Below are positions 1-8,338 of a stretch of 20,515 nucleotides of DNA, piece by piece. Every line of letters begins with the position of its first letter. Within the stretch, counting starts at the first letter, position 1. The position numbers and the translations under genes were made by a program. The notes below the pieces were generated by a model, which was not told where the DNA came from, did no database searches, and was given only the letters and a program-made list of their open reading frames with translations. Source of the stretch: JACNLN01 sp964626495 (GTDB taxonomy: Bacteria > Fidelibacterota > Marinisomatia > Marinisomatales > CAZVFT01); contig CAZVFT010000045.1 of the NCBI GenBank assembly GCA_964626495.1, positions 1-20,515 of the forward strand, read 5' to 3'.

Positions 1-91
1 TGCTCTGCCTGCCTTGCCTGTCCCGTAGTGAGGAACGAACGTATCGGGGTGGGATGTGTAGCATATCCCACTGGGGTGGCTAAAAGGGATT
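1..91. repeat. 91-bp direct repeat, copy 1
   Basis: This block matches 226-316 with one substitution (g at 56, t at 281); the period is 225 bp. It contains an inverted repeat, GTGGGAT at 49-55 and ATCCCAC at 65-71, with a 9-base loop. No reading frame in this copy looks like a gene. The window begins exactly inside this repeat, so the repeat may extend further left. The spacer between the copies (92-225) holds only small hairpins, for example GTTACG (164-169) with CGTAAC (175-180). The likely nature is a dispersed intergenic repeat; its family is not known to me. Confidence 0.85.
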
Positions 92-101
92 TTACCCTTT
101 A
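82..101 (-). terminator. weak hairpin downstream of the suf/dCMP deaminase transcript
   Basis: AAAGGG (83-88) and CCCTTT (95-100) form a 6-bp stem with a 6-base loop. On the minus strand the stem runs into a short TTTT. It lies about 100 bases past the stop of the last minus-strand gene, so it could end the operon transcript. The stem is AT-rich and short, so this is only a candidate. Confidence 0.2.
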
Positions 102-203
102 GGGTTTTATAAAACAGTTGAGTTATCAGCTTACTTTCTTTAAAAGGCTGAAACCTAAAATCCGTTACGCTAAACGTAACCCCGCCAGCAACAATAAAAC
201 AAG

Positions 204-743
204 TTACAGATTATTTTTCTCTGTGTGCTCTGCCTGCCTTGCCTGTCCCGTAGTGAGGAACGAACGTATCGGGGTGGGATTTGTAGCATATCCCACTGGG
301 GTGGCTAAAAGGGATTCTAAATGAATGAGCTCAATTCCGAGCTCCTCAGCATGCTGGTTGATCCTCTTATCCCGGTAAAATTCACCGTAGTAGATTTTAT
401 TGATCCCGGCATTAGCAATCATTTTGAAACAGTTGTAGCAGGGACTGGCGGATATGTAGATTTCAGCACCATTAATGTTGACACCGTTTTTAGCCGCTTG
501 TACGATAGCATTGGCTTCCGCATGAATTGTCCGGACGCAATGGTCATTTTCCATCTCGTGACCCACGTCATCACAGTGAGGCAGCCCACGAATACTGCCG
601 TTGTATCCCGTGGATAGAATTGTCTTATCCCGAACGATAACAGCCCCTACAAGCTTTCTGTCACACGTTGATCGAGTGGCAACTTCTTGGGCGATATTCA
701 TAAAATATCTTTCCCAGCTAATGCGTTTCTCAGGTTCAGGCAT
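204..743 (-). CDS. deoxycytidylate (dCMP) deaminase, ComEB-like, with a repeat-encoded tail
   Basis: Zinc-dependent cytosolic enzyme expected to convert dCMP to dUMP for dTTP synthesis. The zinc site is visible as HAEAN (His74, Glu76 as proton shuttle) and PCYNC (Cys102, Cys105). The deaminase core spans about residues 8-143 and includes GAVIVRDK and TGYNGS. I chose the ATG at 743, eight bases past the end of the upstream gene; a longer TTG start at 788 would overlap that gene. The length is 179 aa. Residues 144-173 are translated from the 91-bp repeat, so the C-terminus (TPVGYATNPTPIRS and onward) is not family sequence. It is the last gene of the minus-strand cluster and unrelated to Fe-S assembly. 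Function is secure; whether the tail is tolerated is unknown. Confidence 0.9.
   Translation of the reverse strand: MPEPEKRISWERYFMNIAQEVATRSTCDRKLVGAVIVRDKTILSTGYNGSIRGLPHCDDVGHEMENDHCVRTIHAEANAIVQAAKNGVNINGAEIYISASPCYNCFKMIANAGINKIYYGEFYRDKRINQHAEELGIELIHLESLLATPVGYATNPTPIRSFLTTGQARQAEHTEKNNL
226..316. repeat. 91-bp direct repeat, copy 2, inside the dCMP deaminase gene
   Basis: It is identical to 1-91 except at 281. The hairpin arms lie at 274-280 and 290-296. Here the repeat is read on the minus strand in an open frame and supplies residues 144-173 of the deaminase. A further 22 bases of non-repeat sequence carry the frame to its stop at 204. Confidence 0.9.
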
Positions 744-750
744 TACTAAC

Positions 751-1089
751 TCACGTATTTTCCACAGGTTGTGAAGGCTTAATACCAAGTTTCCTTTTTC
801 CTTCTTCTGTCATCATATCAGGGTGCCATGGAGGATCGAAGGTGATTTGGACAACAGTTTCATTTACAGCTTTATGGGCTTCCAATTTATTCTTAATATC
901 GTCAGCCATGTACCTTGCCATTGCACAACCTGGCGTGGTAAGGGACATCACAATGTTGACGTTGGATAAATCACCTGCATCTTCAATCTTGATATCATAG
1001 ATGAGTCCCAGATTCCAGAGATCAATGGGAATTTCGGGATCATAACACTGTTTTATTACATCAATAACTTCATCTTTTGAAATAGCCAT
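751..1089 (-). CDS. MIP18/DUF59 family Fe-S assembly protein
   Basis: A 112-aa single-domain member of the MIP18 (DUF59, PaaD/SufT-like) family, thought to help mature or deliver Fe-S clusters. Family signatures are DPEIPIDLWNLGLIYDI at about 17-33, TTPGC with the conserved Cys55 at 51-55, and DPPWHPDMM at 85-93. The ATG at 1089 is preceded by AAAGGA on the minus strand at a usable distance. It resembles the C-terminal half of SufT at 3706-4248, so the cluster carries two DUF59 proteins. The 1137-1285 element separates it from the main suf operon, so it may rely on read-through or its own promoter. The family is clear; its specific client is not. Confidence 0.88.
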   Translation of the reverse strand: MAISKDEVIDVIKQCYDPEIPIDLWNLGLIYDIKIEDAGDLSNVNIVMSLTTPGCAMARYMADDIKNKLEAHKAVNETVVQITFDPPWHPDMMTEEGKRKLGIKPSQPVENT

Positions 1090-1136
1090 AGTTCATTTCC
1101 TTTCATTTTGTGATATTTAGCTTGATTTATTTATCA

Positions 1137-1285
1137 GCCACGAAGCCACAAAGACACAACGTCTTTATTAATAAAGTGTTAAATGGAGAGAAGGACTAAT
1201 AGATTCCTGCTCAAGATTCCATCCTTTGTTGTTACAGTAAGGTCCATATTATCAGCTTATTTTAGTGACTTGGTGCCTTGGTGGC
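1137..1285. repeat. 149-bp element bounded by 21-bp imperfect inverted repeats
   Basis: The left end (1137-1157, GCCACGAAGCCACAAAGACAC) and the reverse complement of the right end (1265-1285) agree at 17 of 21 positions. The interior includes the perfect palindrome CTTTATTAATAAAG (1163-1176) and no credible gene. It fills most of the 227-base gap between the DUF59 gene and the cysteine desulfurase. The layout resembles a MITE or a dispersed palindromic unit. I see no clear target-site duplication and no transposase in the window. Confidence 0.6.
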
Positions 1286-1316
1286 GAATTATCCAAGTTA
1301 GTAATTAGTGGGTTCA

Positions 1317-2486
1317 TTATTTCAATCTTAACTGTCTTAATTGTTCCACGCCGTTTATGATTTGTTCAAGGGCAATATTGATTTCTTCCTCGCTGGTGAA
1401 GCGCCCCAAACTGAACCGGACAGCAGAGCGGGCAAGTTCATCGTTGATGCCTAATGCTGAGATGACATGCGACGGTTTAAAAGCCGTTCTGGTACAGGCA
1501 GACCCTGTGGAACAGGCAATATCTAGTAGACTCATTACCAGAGCTTCTCCCTCTATATTTGGAAAACAAATGTTAAGGTTATTGGGAAGACGGGACTCTA
1601 AATTTCCATTCAGGATGGTATCCGGGAAGACATCACAAATCCCTTTAAAAAGCGTATTTCTCAGGATTTCTAATCGGGGATTCTCGGTTTTACGCTCTTT
1701 TATACAAAGCTCCGCGGCTTTTCCAAGTCCCACAATCAATGGCACCGCAAGAGTCCCGGATCGTAATCCCTGTTCCTGACCGCCACCTTCAATTTGTGCC
1801 TTTAATCGAACTTGTGGATTCTTCATTCTTACGTAGAGAAAACCAATTCCTTTTGGTCCATAAATTTTGTGTCCGGATACCGCCAAGAGATCAATCCCCA
1901 TTTCTTGTACATCAATAAGAAGCTTACCGAAAGATTGAGCTGCATCCACAGCAAAAAAGACCCCCCTCTCCTTGCAGATCATTCCAATTTCTTTGATGGG
2001 ATTAATCGTGCCAATCTCATTGTTAGCATGCATGATAGTTACAAGCAGCGTATCATCACAAATGGCTTGTTCGAGAGATTGTAGATTAATCAAGCCATCT
2101 TTTTCGACGGGCAGATAGCTTATCTGCCAACCCTGTTTACTCATTTCTTTGCACGTATCGAGGACAGCTCTGTGTTCGATCACACTGGTGATAATGTGGT
2201 TTTTCTTTTCATCTGAATAAGAGTGGCATAATCCTTTGATGGCAAGGTTGAGAGATTCTGTTGCACCGCTTGTGAAGATAATTTCACGGCTGTTAGCATT
2301 CAATTCTTTCGCGAGGGTTTTTCTGGCGTTACTCACAGCCTCTTCTGCTTCCCATCCAAAAGAGTGTGTGTGGCTGGCTGGATTGCCAAACTTCTCCGTG
2401 AAATAGGGTATCATTGCTTCAAGAACCCCCGGGTCCATTGGCGTGGTGGCATTGTAATCGAGGTAAATTTTTTTATACTTTTTCAT
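1317..2486 (-). CDS. cysteine desulfurase, NifS/IscS type
   Basis: Class V PLP aminotransferase that takes sulfur from cysteine, giving alanine and an enzyme persulfide for Fe-S assembly or tRNA thiolation. Visible are LDYNATTP at 9-16, the PLP-stacking His105 (IEHRAVL), NNEIGT at 155-160, the Schiff-base Lys207 in SGHKIYGPKG, and the persulfide Cys331 in STGSACTR. The long Cys loop marks group I (IscS/NifS) rather than SufS. I chose the ATG at 2486, because its ATGA overlaps the sufS stop; a TTG at 2495 would only add three residues. Length is 389 aa, normal for the family. It is the second desulfurase in the operon and may serve a different sulfur acceptor; that is inference. Confidence 0.92.
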   Translation of the reverse strand: MKKYKKIYLDYNATTPMDPGVLEAMIPYFTEKFGNPASHTHSFGWEAEEAVSNARKTLAKELNANSREIIFTSGATESLNLAIKGLCHSYSDEKKNHIITSVIEHRAVLDTCKEMSKQGWQISYLPVEKDGLINLQSLEQAICDDTLLVTIMHANNEIGTINPIKEIGMICKERGVFFAVDAAQSFGKLLIDVQEMGIDLLAVSGHKIYGPKGIGFLYVRMKNPQVRLKAQIEGGGQEQGLRSGTLAVPLIVGLGKAAELCIKERKTENPRLEILRNTLFKGICDVFPDTILNGNLESRLPNNLNICFPNIEGEALVMSLLDIACSTGSACTRTAFKPSHVISALGINDELARSAVRFSLGRFTSEEEINIALEQIINGVEQLRQLRLK

Positions 2487-3709
2487 TTCCCCCAAAAAGA
2501 AGCGGTTTTATTAATGCTTTCAACCAGACGGTCAATTTCATCTCTGGTGTTATAGAGGTAAAAGCTGGCTCGAGTTGTAGCGCTCACATTAAACTTTTTC
2601 ATAATGGGTTGAGCGCAGTGATGTCCACCGCGTACAGCAATTCCATCCTGGTCTAAGAATTGTACCATATCATGGGGATGAACACCATCAACATTGAAGC
2701 TGACGACGGCACCTCTATCCGGAGCCTGTCCATAAATTTGGATACCGGGGATTTCTCTCATCGCATTTAGGGCGTATTCGGTCAATTCCTGTTCATAAGT
2801 ATGAATCTGATCAATGCCGATATCATTAAGATAATCTATTGCAGCGCCAAGACCAATGGCTTGGGCGATATTGGGAGTGCCCGCTTCGAATTTCCATGGT
2901 ACATCATTCCAGGTAGATTCCTCAAACGTGACCCTTCTGATCATTTCACCACCTCCCTGGAATGGTTCCATAGATTCTAACAGCTCGCGTTTACCGTATA
3001 AAATCCCCACTCCAGTGGGTCCCACCATTTTGTGACCTGAAAAAGTGAAGAAATCACATCCAATTTTCTGAACATCTACCTTGAAATGGGGGGTACTTTG
3101 AGCGCCGTCAACCAGGGTGATTGCTCCTATTTGTTTAGCTTTCTGAATGATCTCCTTGACAGGATTTATGGTTCCAAGGACATTAGATTGGTGGATAACA
3201 GCCACTATTTTTGTCTTTGGTGTAAAGAACATATCAGAATTTTCCAAATTTAACGTACCATCTTCATTAATCGGTATATGCCGTAGTATTGATCCGGTTT
3301 TACGGGCTATTAGTTGCCACGGGATAATGTTGCTATGATGTTCCATTTCTGTTACGAGAATCTCATCCCCTGGACTGAGATTATGTAATCCCCAGGCGTA
3401 AGCTACAAGATTGATAGCCTCTGTCGTTCCACGAGTAAAAATAATGGAAGAGGAATCTTCTGCGTGTATGAAATCTGCAGCTTTCTGACGGGCAGATTCA
3501 AATGCTTCTGTGGCTCTCTCACTTATCTCGTAAATACCACGGTGAACGTTTGCGTTACTGGTTCTGTAAAAAGTGCTGATAACATCAATAACCTGATTCG
3601 GTTTCTGCGTTGTGGCTGCGTTATCTAAGTACACCAGTGGTCTGTTTCGATTGAGTTGATTCAAAGCAGGAAAATCCTGCCGAATGTTGTCGATTTTAAG
3701 TGTGTTCAT
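2483..3709 (-). CDS. sufS: cysteine desulfurase SufS
   Basis: Group II cysteine desulfurase that works with the SufU sulfur acceptor to feed the SufBCD scaffold. Signatures are YLDNAATTQKP at 27-37, the active-site EHHSN near 123-127, PLP Lys227 in SGHKMVGPTG, and catalytic Cys365 in RGGHHCAQP. Starting at the ATG at 3709 gives 408 aa, the usual SufS size. That ATG overlaps the sufT stop as ATGA, which favours it over an upstream in-frame start at 3760. The gene overlaps the next desulfurase gene the same way. Assignment is firm. Confidence 0.95.
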   Translation of the reverse strand: MNTLKIDNIRQDFPALNQLNRNRPLVYLDNAATTQKPNQVIDVISTFYRTSNANVHRGIYEISERATEAFESARQKAADFIHAEDSSSIIFTRGTTEAINLVAYAWGLHNLSPGDEILVTEMEHHSNIIPWQLIARKTGSILRHIPINEDGTLNLENSDMFFTPKTKIVAVIHQSNVLGTINPVKEIIQKAKQIGAITLVDGAQSTPHFKVDVQKIGCDFFTFSGHKMVGPTGVGILYGKRELLESMEPFQGGGEMIRRVTFEESTWNDVPWKFEAGTPNIAQAIGLGAAIDYLNDIGIDQIHTYEQELTEYALNAMREIPGIQIYGQAPDRGAVVSFNVDGVHPHDMVQFLDQDGIAVRGGHHCAQPIMKKFNVSATTRASFYLYNTRDEIDRLVESINKTASFWGK

Positions 3710-4248
3710 AATATCCCCAATTGTAGTTTTGCTACTTCTGACATCATATCTCGATTCCATTGAGGCTCAAATACAAGCCTCACATCACATTCTGACACTT
3801 CCGAGATACTGCAAAGTTTGCTTCTGACCTCTTCAGCCAGAATGCCACCCATTCCACAGCCCGGAGCTGTGAGGGTCATTTTCACTTCTACTCTTGTACT
3901 ACCATTTTCCAGTGGAAAAATGTCACAAGAATATATTAAACCCAGATCCACAATATTAACAGGAATTTCAGGATCGTAACACGTTTTCATCACTTTCCAG
4001 ACTGTCTTATCAAGATCATCACGCCCTCTTCCAGTTTCCAACGGCTGAGCCTTAGACTCTTTCCCGATGGCATCACCGTCTTTCCCTTCAAGTCTAAAGA
4101 GATTCCCCCTGAGGAGGAAGGTATAGCTCCCACCCAATGCCTGGGTAATTAAAGCCTTTTCATCTTTTAGAATTGTAATCTTTGTTCCATCGGGTATTCG
4201 GGTGGCTTCACAATCTCGAGCAAAAGTTACTGTTTCGTGTGCTTCCAT
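3706..4248 (-). CDS. sufT: SufT, Fe-S cluster assembly accessory protein
   Basis: A 180-aa protein with the two-part SufT layout. The N-terminal segment has RDCEATRIPDGTKI (11-24) and ITQALGGSYTFLLRG (34-48). A DUF59/MIP18 domain follows from about residue 80, with YDPEIPVNIVDLGLIY (91-106), TAPGCGMG with Cys131, and EPQWNRDMM (161-169). SufT acts in maturation of Fe-S proteins as an accessory to the SUF pathway. I prefer the ATG at 4248; a TTG codon directly precedes it. No strong ribosome-binding site is visible, and a 49-base gap separates it from sufU. It ends in an ATGA overlap with sufS. Confidence 0.92.
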   Translation of the reverse strand: MEAHETVTFARDCEATRIPDGTKITILKDEKALITQALGGSYTFLLRGNLFRLEGKDGDAIGKESKAQPLETGRGRDDLDKTVWKVMKTCYDPEIPVNIVDLGLIYSCDIFPLENGSTRVEVKMTLTAPGCGMGGILAEEVRSKLCSISEVSECDVRLVFEPQWNRDMMSEVAKLQLGIL

Positions 4249-4297
4249 CAAATTATCAATACAGTATTAGTTAAGTGAAAATTCTTGGACGATAAAT

Positions 4298-4741
4298 TTA
4301 TTCTGTTGATACAGTTTCTTTCATTTTTTCCATTGCACCGATCGCTGAGTGCCAGGCTAACATGGCACATTTAACTCTGGAAGGGAACTTGTGAACACCC
4401 GCCATCACCGCCATCTTTTTTTCTTGACTTGAATCAGTCTCACCTGTAGTAATCATCCTGTGGAATAAATCGAAGATCGTGTGTGCCTCTTCAATGGTTT
4501 TCCCCTTCAGAGTTTCGGTCATAATAGATGATGAAGCTTTGGAGATGGCACAGCCGGACCCCACAAAACTGACATCCCTAATGACATCATCCTCAACCTT
4601 CAGATATACCGTCACTTCATCACCGCAGAGGGGATTATCTCCTTCGGCCGTGTGGGTAGGGTGTTCCATCTTGTGGAAATTTTTTGGGTTCTGACTGTGA
4701 TCCAGTATCAGCTGTTGATAAAGTTCTCTCAAATCTTCCAT
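4298..4741 (-). CDS. sufU: SufU, sulfur-transfer protein for SufS
   Basis: A 147-aa SufU/IscU-like protein. The zinc/sulfur ligands are present: Cys39 and Asp41 in NPLCGDEV, Cys64 in GSGCAIS, and Cys125 in RVKCAMLAW. The insertion between the second and third cysteines (about residues 80-120) is typical of SufU rather than IscU. SufU receives persulfide sulfur from SufS and passes it to SufBCD. The start ATG overlaps the sufD stop by one base (TAATG), suggesting coupled translation. Its position between sufD and sufT/sufS supports the role. Confidence 0.95.
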   Translation of the reverse strand: MEDLRELYQQLILDHSQNPKNFHKMEHPTHTAEGDNPLCGDEVTVYLKVEDDVIRDVSFVGSGCAISKASSSIMTETLKGKTIEEAHTIFDLFHRMITTGETDSSQEKKMAVMAGVHKFPSRVKCAMLAWHSAIGAMEKMKETVSTE

Positions 4742-6084
4742 TACGTTTTACTCCTATTTGTTGATAACCATTCCAATAAAAGGTGATTAAGTCTATCCTT
4801 TAACGGCGTAAAATTTATTTGATCAATAACCTCATTTGCAAATCCATTGATAAGAATTTTTATAGCTTCATTGAGATTGATTCCTCTTGAGCGGAGATAA
4901 AAAAGAGCCTCTTCATCCAATTCTCCAGTGGATGATCCGTGGCTGCATTTTACATCATCGGCGTGGATCTCCAACTGGGGGTTGGAATTTACTTTAGCAT
5001 TACCAGACAATATCAGGTTTCGATTTGTTTGTTCAGCATCCGTTTTCTGTGCATTTTTATGAACTATTATACGTCCATTGAAAACTCCATGTGAATGATC
5101 ATCATAAATACCCTTGAACAGTTCTCTACTGATACAGTTAGGTTTTTTGTGCTCAATCATGGTGTGATTATCCATATGTTGCTTTTCTTTAGAAAGAGTC
5201 AATCCATTTATAGAGCAATGAGTTCCTTCTCCGGAAAGCGCCACATTCACATTGTTGCGGGTCAGGTTGGCGCCTATTGTTATGTGATGAGACGAAATCT
5301 GACTGTTGGTCATTTGTTGAATTTGGGTGGTGGAAATGTGATATGAGTCGTGTGATTCCTGTTGTATTTTAATGTGTTGAAGCGTGGCATTTTCCTCACT
5401 GACTATTTCAGTTACCCCATTTGAAAAATAACGAAACCCCTCTGATCCAATATAATGCTCGATGAGGGTAACATGACTTTCTTTATCTGTTAGAATGAGA
5501 TTTCTCCAATGAAAAATTGTATTTTGTTTCGATGGAGTGGATAGAAATATCAGGTGAATTGGAACCTCGATAGTTTGCCTTCTTTTTATGAGTAAAAAAA
5601 GTCCATCAGATAGAAATGCGCTGTTTAGTGCAACAAAGGGGCGTTCAGCAGAATTGGCGTACTTTCCAAGATGGCGTTCTAATAGTTCAGGTGAATCCTG
5701 TATAGCAGCGGAGAGAGACTGGACTGTCACGGAATCTGATAGGCGGTCAAAGTCAGATAGCGTTGATGAAATTTTACCGTTTATAATAACAATCCGATGA
5801 GAATTTTGCAGGAGGTAAGAATCTAGAAATTCTTTGTTGATGGCACCACTTTCTCCATTTGGCAGGGTAAAAGGAATTTTTACTAGAGATGACACATTAG
5901 TGCTTCGCCACGCTTCTGTACGGGTGGTTGGAAATCCCATTTCCATAAATTGATTAAAGGCATCGTTACGTAATAGATGAATAAATTGACGCTGATTTAA
6001 AAAACGTTTTTCCCTCTCACGAAATGCGGATTGGTAATGGTTCATAATAGTAGTTCTTTGATTGCGGGAACTTTTACCGGTCAT
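4741..6084 (-). CDS. sufD: SufD, SufBCD scaffold subunit
   Basis: A 447-aa subunit of the SufBC2D Fe-S scaffold complex in the cytoplasm. The C-terminal beta-helix has the SufD hallmark CSHGSSTGELDEEALFYLRS, with His382 matching the essential histidine of the family. The N-terminal helical part has the usual FPTTRTEAWRSTNVSSL motif. The start is uncertain. The ATG at 6084 sits four bases after the sufC stop and is my choice; an ATG at 6045 would drop 13 residues. An upstream in-frame start at 6117 would overlap sufC by 29 bases and adds an atypical KKWWKPPN stretch, so I rejected it. Confidence 0.93.
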   Translation of the reverse strand: MTGKSSRNQRTTIMNHYQSAFREREKRFLNQRQFIHLLRNDAFNQFMEMGFPTTRTEAWRSTNVSSLVKIPFTLPNGESGAINKEFLDSYLLQNSHRIVIINGKISSTLSDFDRLSDSVTVQSLSAAIQDSPELLERHLGKYANSAERPFVALNSAFLSDGLFLLIKRRQTIEVPIHLIFLSTPSKQNTIFHWRNLILTDKESHVTLIEHYIGSEGFRYFSNGVTEIVSEENATLQHIKIQQESHDSYHISTTQIQQMTNSQISSHHITIGANLTRNNVNVALSGEGTHCSINGLTLSKEKQHMDNHTMIEHKKPNCISRELFKGIYDDHSHGVFNGRIIVHKNAQKTDAEQTNRNLILSGNAKVNSNPQLEIHADDVKCSHGSSTGELDEEALFYLRSRGINLNEAIKILINGFANEVIDQINFTPLKDRLNHLLLEWLSTNRSKT

Positions 6085-6088
6085 GGGT

Positions 6089-6847
6089 CTATTGGGGGGT
6101 TTCCACCATTTTTTCAATCCAACTATACCCTTTTTCTTCCAGTTTATCGGCTAAATCGCTTCCGCCAGACATAACAATTTTGCCATCCATCAGAACGTGA
6201 ATTTTATCTGGCACTATATACTTTAATATTCGCTGGTAATGGGTGATAACGAGGAATGCCCTTTCAGAGCTGCGGAAATTATTGACGCCATTCGCTACGA
6301 TTTTCAAGGCATCAATATCGAGGCCGGAATCTGTCTCATCCAAGATAGTCATCATAGGCTCGAGGGTAATCATCTGGAGTATTTCATTACGCTTTTTTTC
6401 GCCACCCGAGAAACCGTCATTTACGCCTCTATGTAGGTACTTTTCATCAATATGAACGGCTTTTATTTTCTTTTTGATGAGAGACAGAAAATCCATAGCA
6501 TCCAATTCAGGCTCTCCACGGTGTTTTCTGACAGCATTTAGAGCGGATTTCAAAAAGTAGGTGTTATTGACCCCGGGAATCACCACGGGATATTGAAATG
6601 ACATAAAAATTCCCTCCAGAGCCCTCTCTTCAGGATTCATATTGAACAAATTTTGTCCATTATAAATGATTTCACCAGAGGTTACTTCATATCTATCCCG
6701 TCCTGCGATTGCTTGAGCAAGTGTGCTCTTTCCTGAACCGTTTCGACCCATTATTGCGTGCATTTCACCGGCATTCACCGTCAGGTTGATTCCCTTCAGG
6801 ATTTCTTTCCCTTCAATACTTACGTGTAAATTTTTAATTTTAAGCAT
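6089..6847 (-). CDS. sufC: SufC, Fe-S assembly ATPase
   Basis: ABC-type ATPase that binds SufB and SufD and drives shape change of the scaffold. Walker A is GRNGSGKST (34-42), the Q-loop FQYPV is near 84-88, the signature is FSGGEKKRNE (146-155) with the SufC-type EKKR, and Walker B is MMTILDETDSGLD (165-177). The switch histidine is in VITHYQR. Length 252 aa matches the family. It lies 24 bases downstream of sufB and 4 bases upstream of the chosen sufD start. No transmembrane partner is nearby, which fits SufC and not a transporter. Confidence 0.97.
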   Translation of the reverse strand: MLKIKNLHVSIEGKEILKGINLTVNAGEMHAIMGRNGSGKSTLAQAIAGRDRYEVTSGEIIYNGQNLFNMNPEERALEGIFMSFQYPVVIPGVNNTYFLKSALNAVRKHRGEPELDAMDFLSLIKKKIKAVHIDEKYLHRGVNDGFSGGEKKRNEILQMITLEPMMTILDETDSGLDIDALKIVANGVNNFRSSERAFLVITHYQRILKYIVPDKIHVLMDGKIVMSGGSDLADKLEEKGYSWIEKMVETPQ

Positions 6848-6871
6848 AATTACGTTTTAAATAATTGCTCA

Positions 6872-8338
6872 TTATCCAATGCTTCCTTCAAGGCTTACTT
6901 CCATCAGTCTTGTGGCTTCCACAGCAAACTCCATCGGGAGCTCCTTAAACACTTCCTTACAGAATCCATTCACAATCAAAGAGACCGCATCTTCATTGGA
7001 AATCCCTCTCTGATTACAGTAAAAAAGTTGATCCTCGCCAATATTTGAGGTTGTAGCTTCGTGCTCCATCTGAGCCGTGGGATTTCGAACATCAATGTAT
7101 GGAAATGTGTGAGCGCCACATTTATCACCAATCAAAATAGAGTCACACTGGGAATAATTGCGAGCATTGTTGGCGTTTTTCGAAATCCATACCAAGCCGC
7201 GATACGCCTGCTGACCCCTGCCAGCGGAGATTCCTTTCGATATGATTGTGGAGCGGGTATTTTCCCCAAGGTGGATCATTTTTGTCCCCGTATCAGCCTG
7301 CTGAAAATGAGAGGTAAGAGCCACAGAATAAAATTCTCCAATAGAATTATCTCCTTTAAGAATTACACTGGGATATTTCCAGGTGATTGCTGAACCAGTT
7401 TCTACCTGTGTCCAGGATATCTTTGAATTTTCTTCCTTACAGATTCCTCGTTTAGTTACAAAGTTATAAATCCCTCCTTTTCCAGTATCTGGATTCCCTG
7501 GATACCAGTTCTGAACGGTGGAATATTTGATGGTGGCGTTCCGGTGAGCGATAAGCTCAACGACAGCAGCATGGAGCTGATTTTCATCCCGCATGGGTGC
7601 TGTGCATCCTTCAAGATAACTGACGTGACTTCCCTCGTCTGCTACAATGAGGGTGCGTTCGAACTGACCTATTTTAAAAGCGTTGATTCGAAAGTAGGTA
7701 GATAACTCCATAGGACATCGCACACCTTTTGGGATATAGACAAATGATCCGTCACTGAAAACTGCAGAGTTTAATGCTGCAAAGAAGTTGTCTGTGTATG
7801 GTACAACTGAACCAAGATATTTATTTATTAGGTCTGGGTGTTTCTGTACGGCTTCAGAAAAGGGGCAGAAAATAATTCCGTGTTTTGCCAGCTCATCTTT
7901 GAAGGTGGTTGCAACTGAGACACTGTCGAAAACAGCATCTACAGCAACTCCTGCCAGCATTTTCTGTTCCTCCAGGGGAATCCCAAGTTTATTGTATGTC
8001 TCCAACAATTCAGGGTCCACTTCATCAAGGCTTTCCAGTTCTTTCTTCCTTTTTGGAGCAGAATAGTAGCTGATTGCCTGATAGTCAATGGGCGGATATT
8101 CAACTTTTGCCCATTTGGGTTCCTTCATCTTTCCCCAGTGACGATAGGCTTTTAGCCGCCATTTTAGAAGCCATTCCGGCTCCTGTTTTATTGCAGAAAT
8201 ATTCCTGATTACGTCTTCGGTCAAACCGGGCGGAAAGGTATCTTCATCAATATCTGTGACGAAGCCGTACTTGTATTGTTGATTAGTAAAACCCTCAAGA
8301 GCTTTATGCTTTTGCTTTACAGATTTTTTTCTGGTCAT
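6872..8338 (-). CDS. sufB: SufB, SufBCD scaffold subunit
   Basis: A 488-aa scaffold subunit on which the nascent Fe-S cluster is built. Family motifs are YYSAPKRKK near 91-99, GVRCPMELSTYFRIN, EGCTAPMRDENQLHAAVVE, and C-terminal GDKCGAHTFPYI with the family's conserved Cys407. NPTAQMEHEATTS (with Glu425 and His426) follows, then LFYCNQRGI. The ATG at 8338 overlaps the regulator stop as ATGA, so SufB is translationally coupled to its likely regulator. It is the first structural gene of the operon. Confidence 0.96.
   Translation of the reverse strand: MTRKKSVKQKHKALEGFTNQQYKYGFVTDIDEDTFPPGLTEDVIRNISAIKQEPEWLLKWRLKAYRHWGKMKEPKWAKVEYPPIDYQAISYYSAPKRKKELESLDEVDPELLETYNKLGIPLEEQKMLAGVAVDAVFDSVSVATTFKDELAKHGIIFCPFSEAVQKHPDLINKYLGSVVPYTDNFFAALNSAVFSDGSFVYIPKGVRCPMELSTYFRINAFKIGQFERTLIVADEGSHVSYLEGCTAPMRDENQLHAAVVELIAHRNATIKYSTVQNWYPGNPDTGKGGIYNFVTKRGICKEENSKISWTQVETGSAITWKYPSVILKGDNSIGEFYSVALTSHFQQADTGTKMIHLGENTRSTIISKGISAGRGQQAYRGLVWISKNANNARNYSQCDSILIGDKCGAHTFPYIDVRNPTAQMEHEATTSNIGEDQLFYCNQRGISNEDAVSLIVNGFCKEVFKELPMEFAVEATRLMEVSLEGSIG

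Noticed and set aside
104..115. GTTTTATAAAAC palindrome as an operator
   Set aside because: It is short, A/T-rich and not placed before any gene, so chance is the simplest explanation.
321..617. 98-codon plus-strand frame inside the dCMP deaminase gene
   Set aside because: Antisense to the zinc-site region of a clear enzyme; no independent support.
124..1259. 11-base match ttatcagctta shared by the left spacer (124-134) and the 1137-1285 element
   Set aside because: Too short to link the two repeat families; no similarity extends beyond it.
1137..1285. Complete insertion sequence
   Set aside because: It is far too short for a transposase, and no transposase gene exists in the window; it is kept only as a MITE-like element.
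1357..1779. 140-codon plus-strand frame opposite the cysteine desulfurase
   Set aside because: It is antisense to a secure gene, has no family features, and its frame follows from the codon pattern of the real gene.
6085..6117. Longer SufD N-terminus starting at 6117
   Set aside because: It would overlap sufC by 29 bases and adds an atypical KKWWKPPN stretch; the ATG at 6084 is better placed.
7061..7393. 110-codon plus-strand frame inside sufB
   Set aside because: Antisense shadow of sufB, with no ribosome-binding site or recognisable domain.
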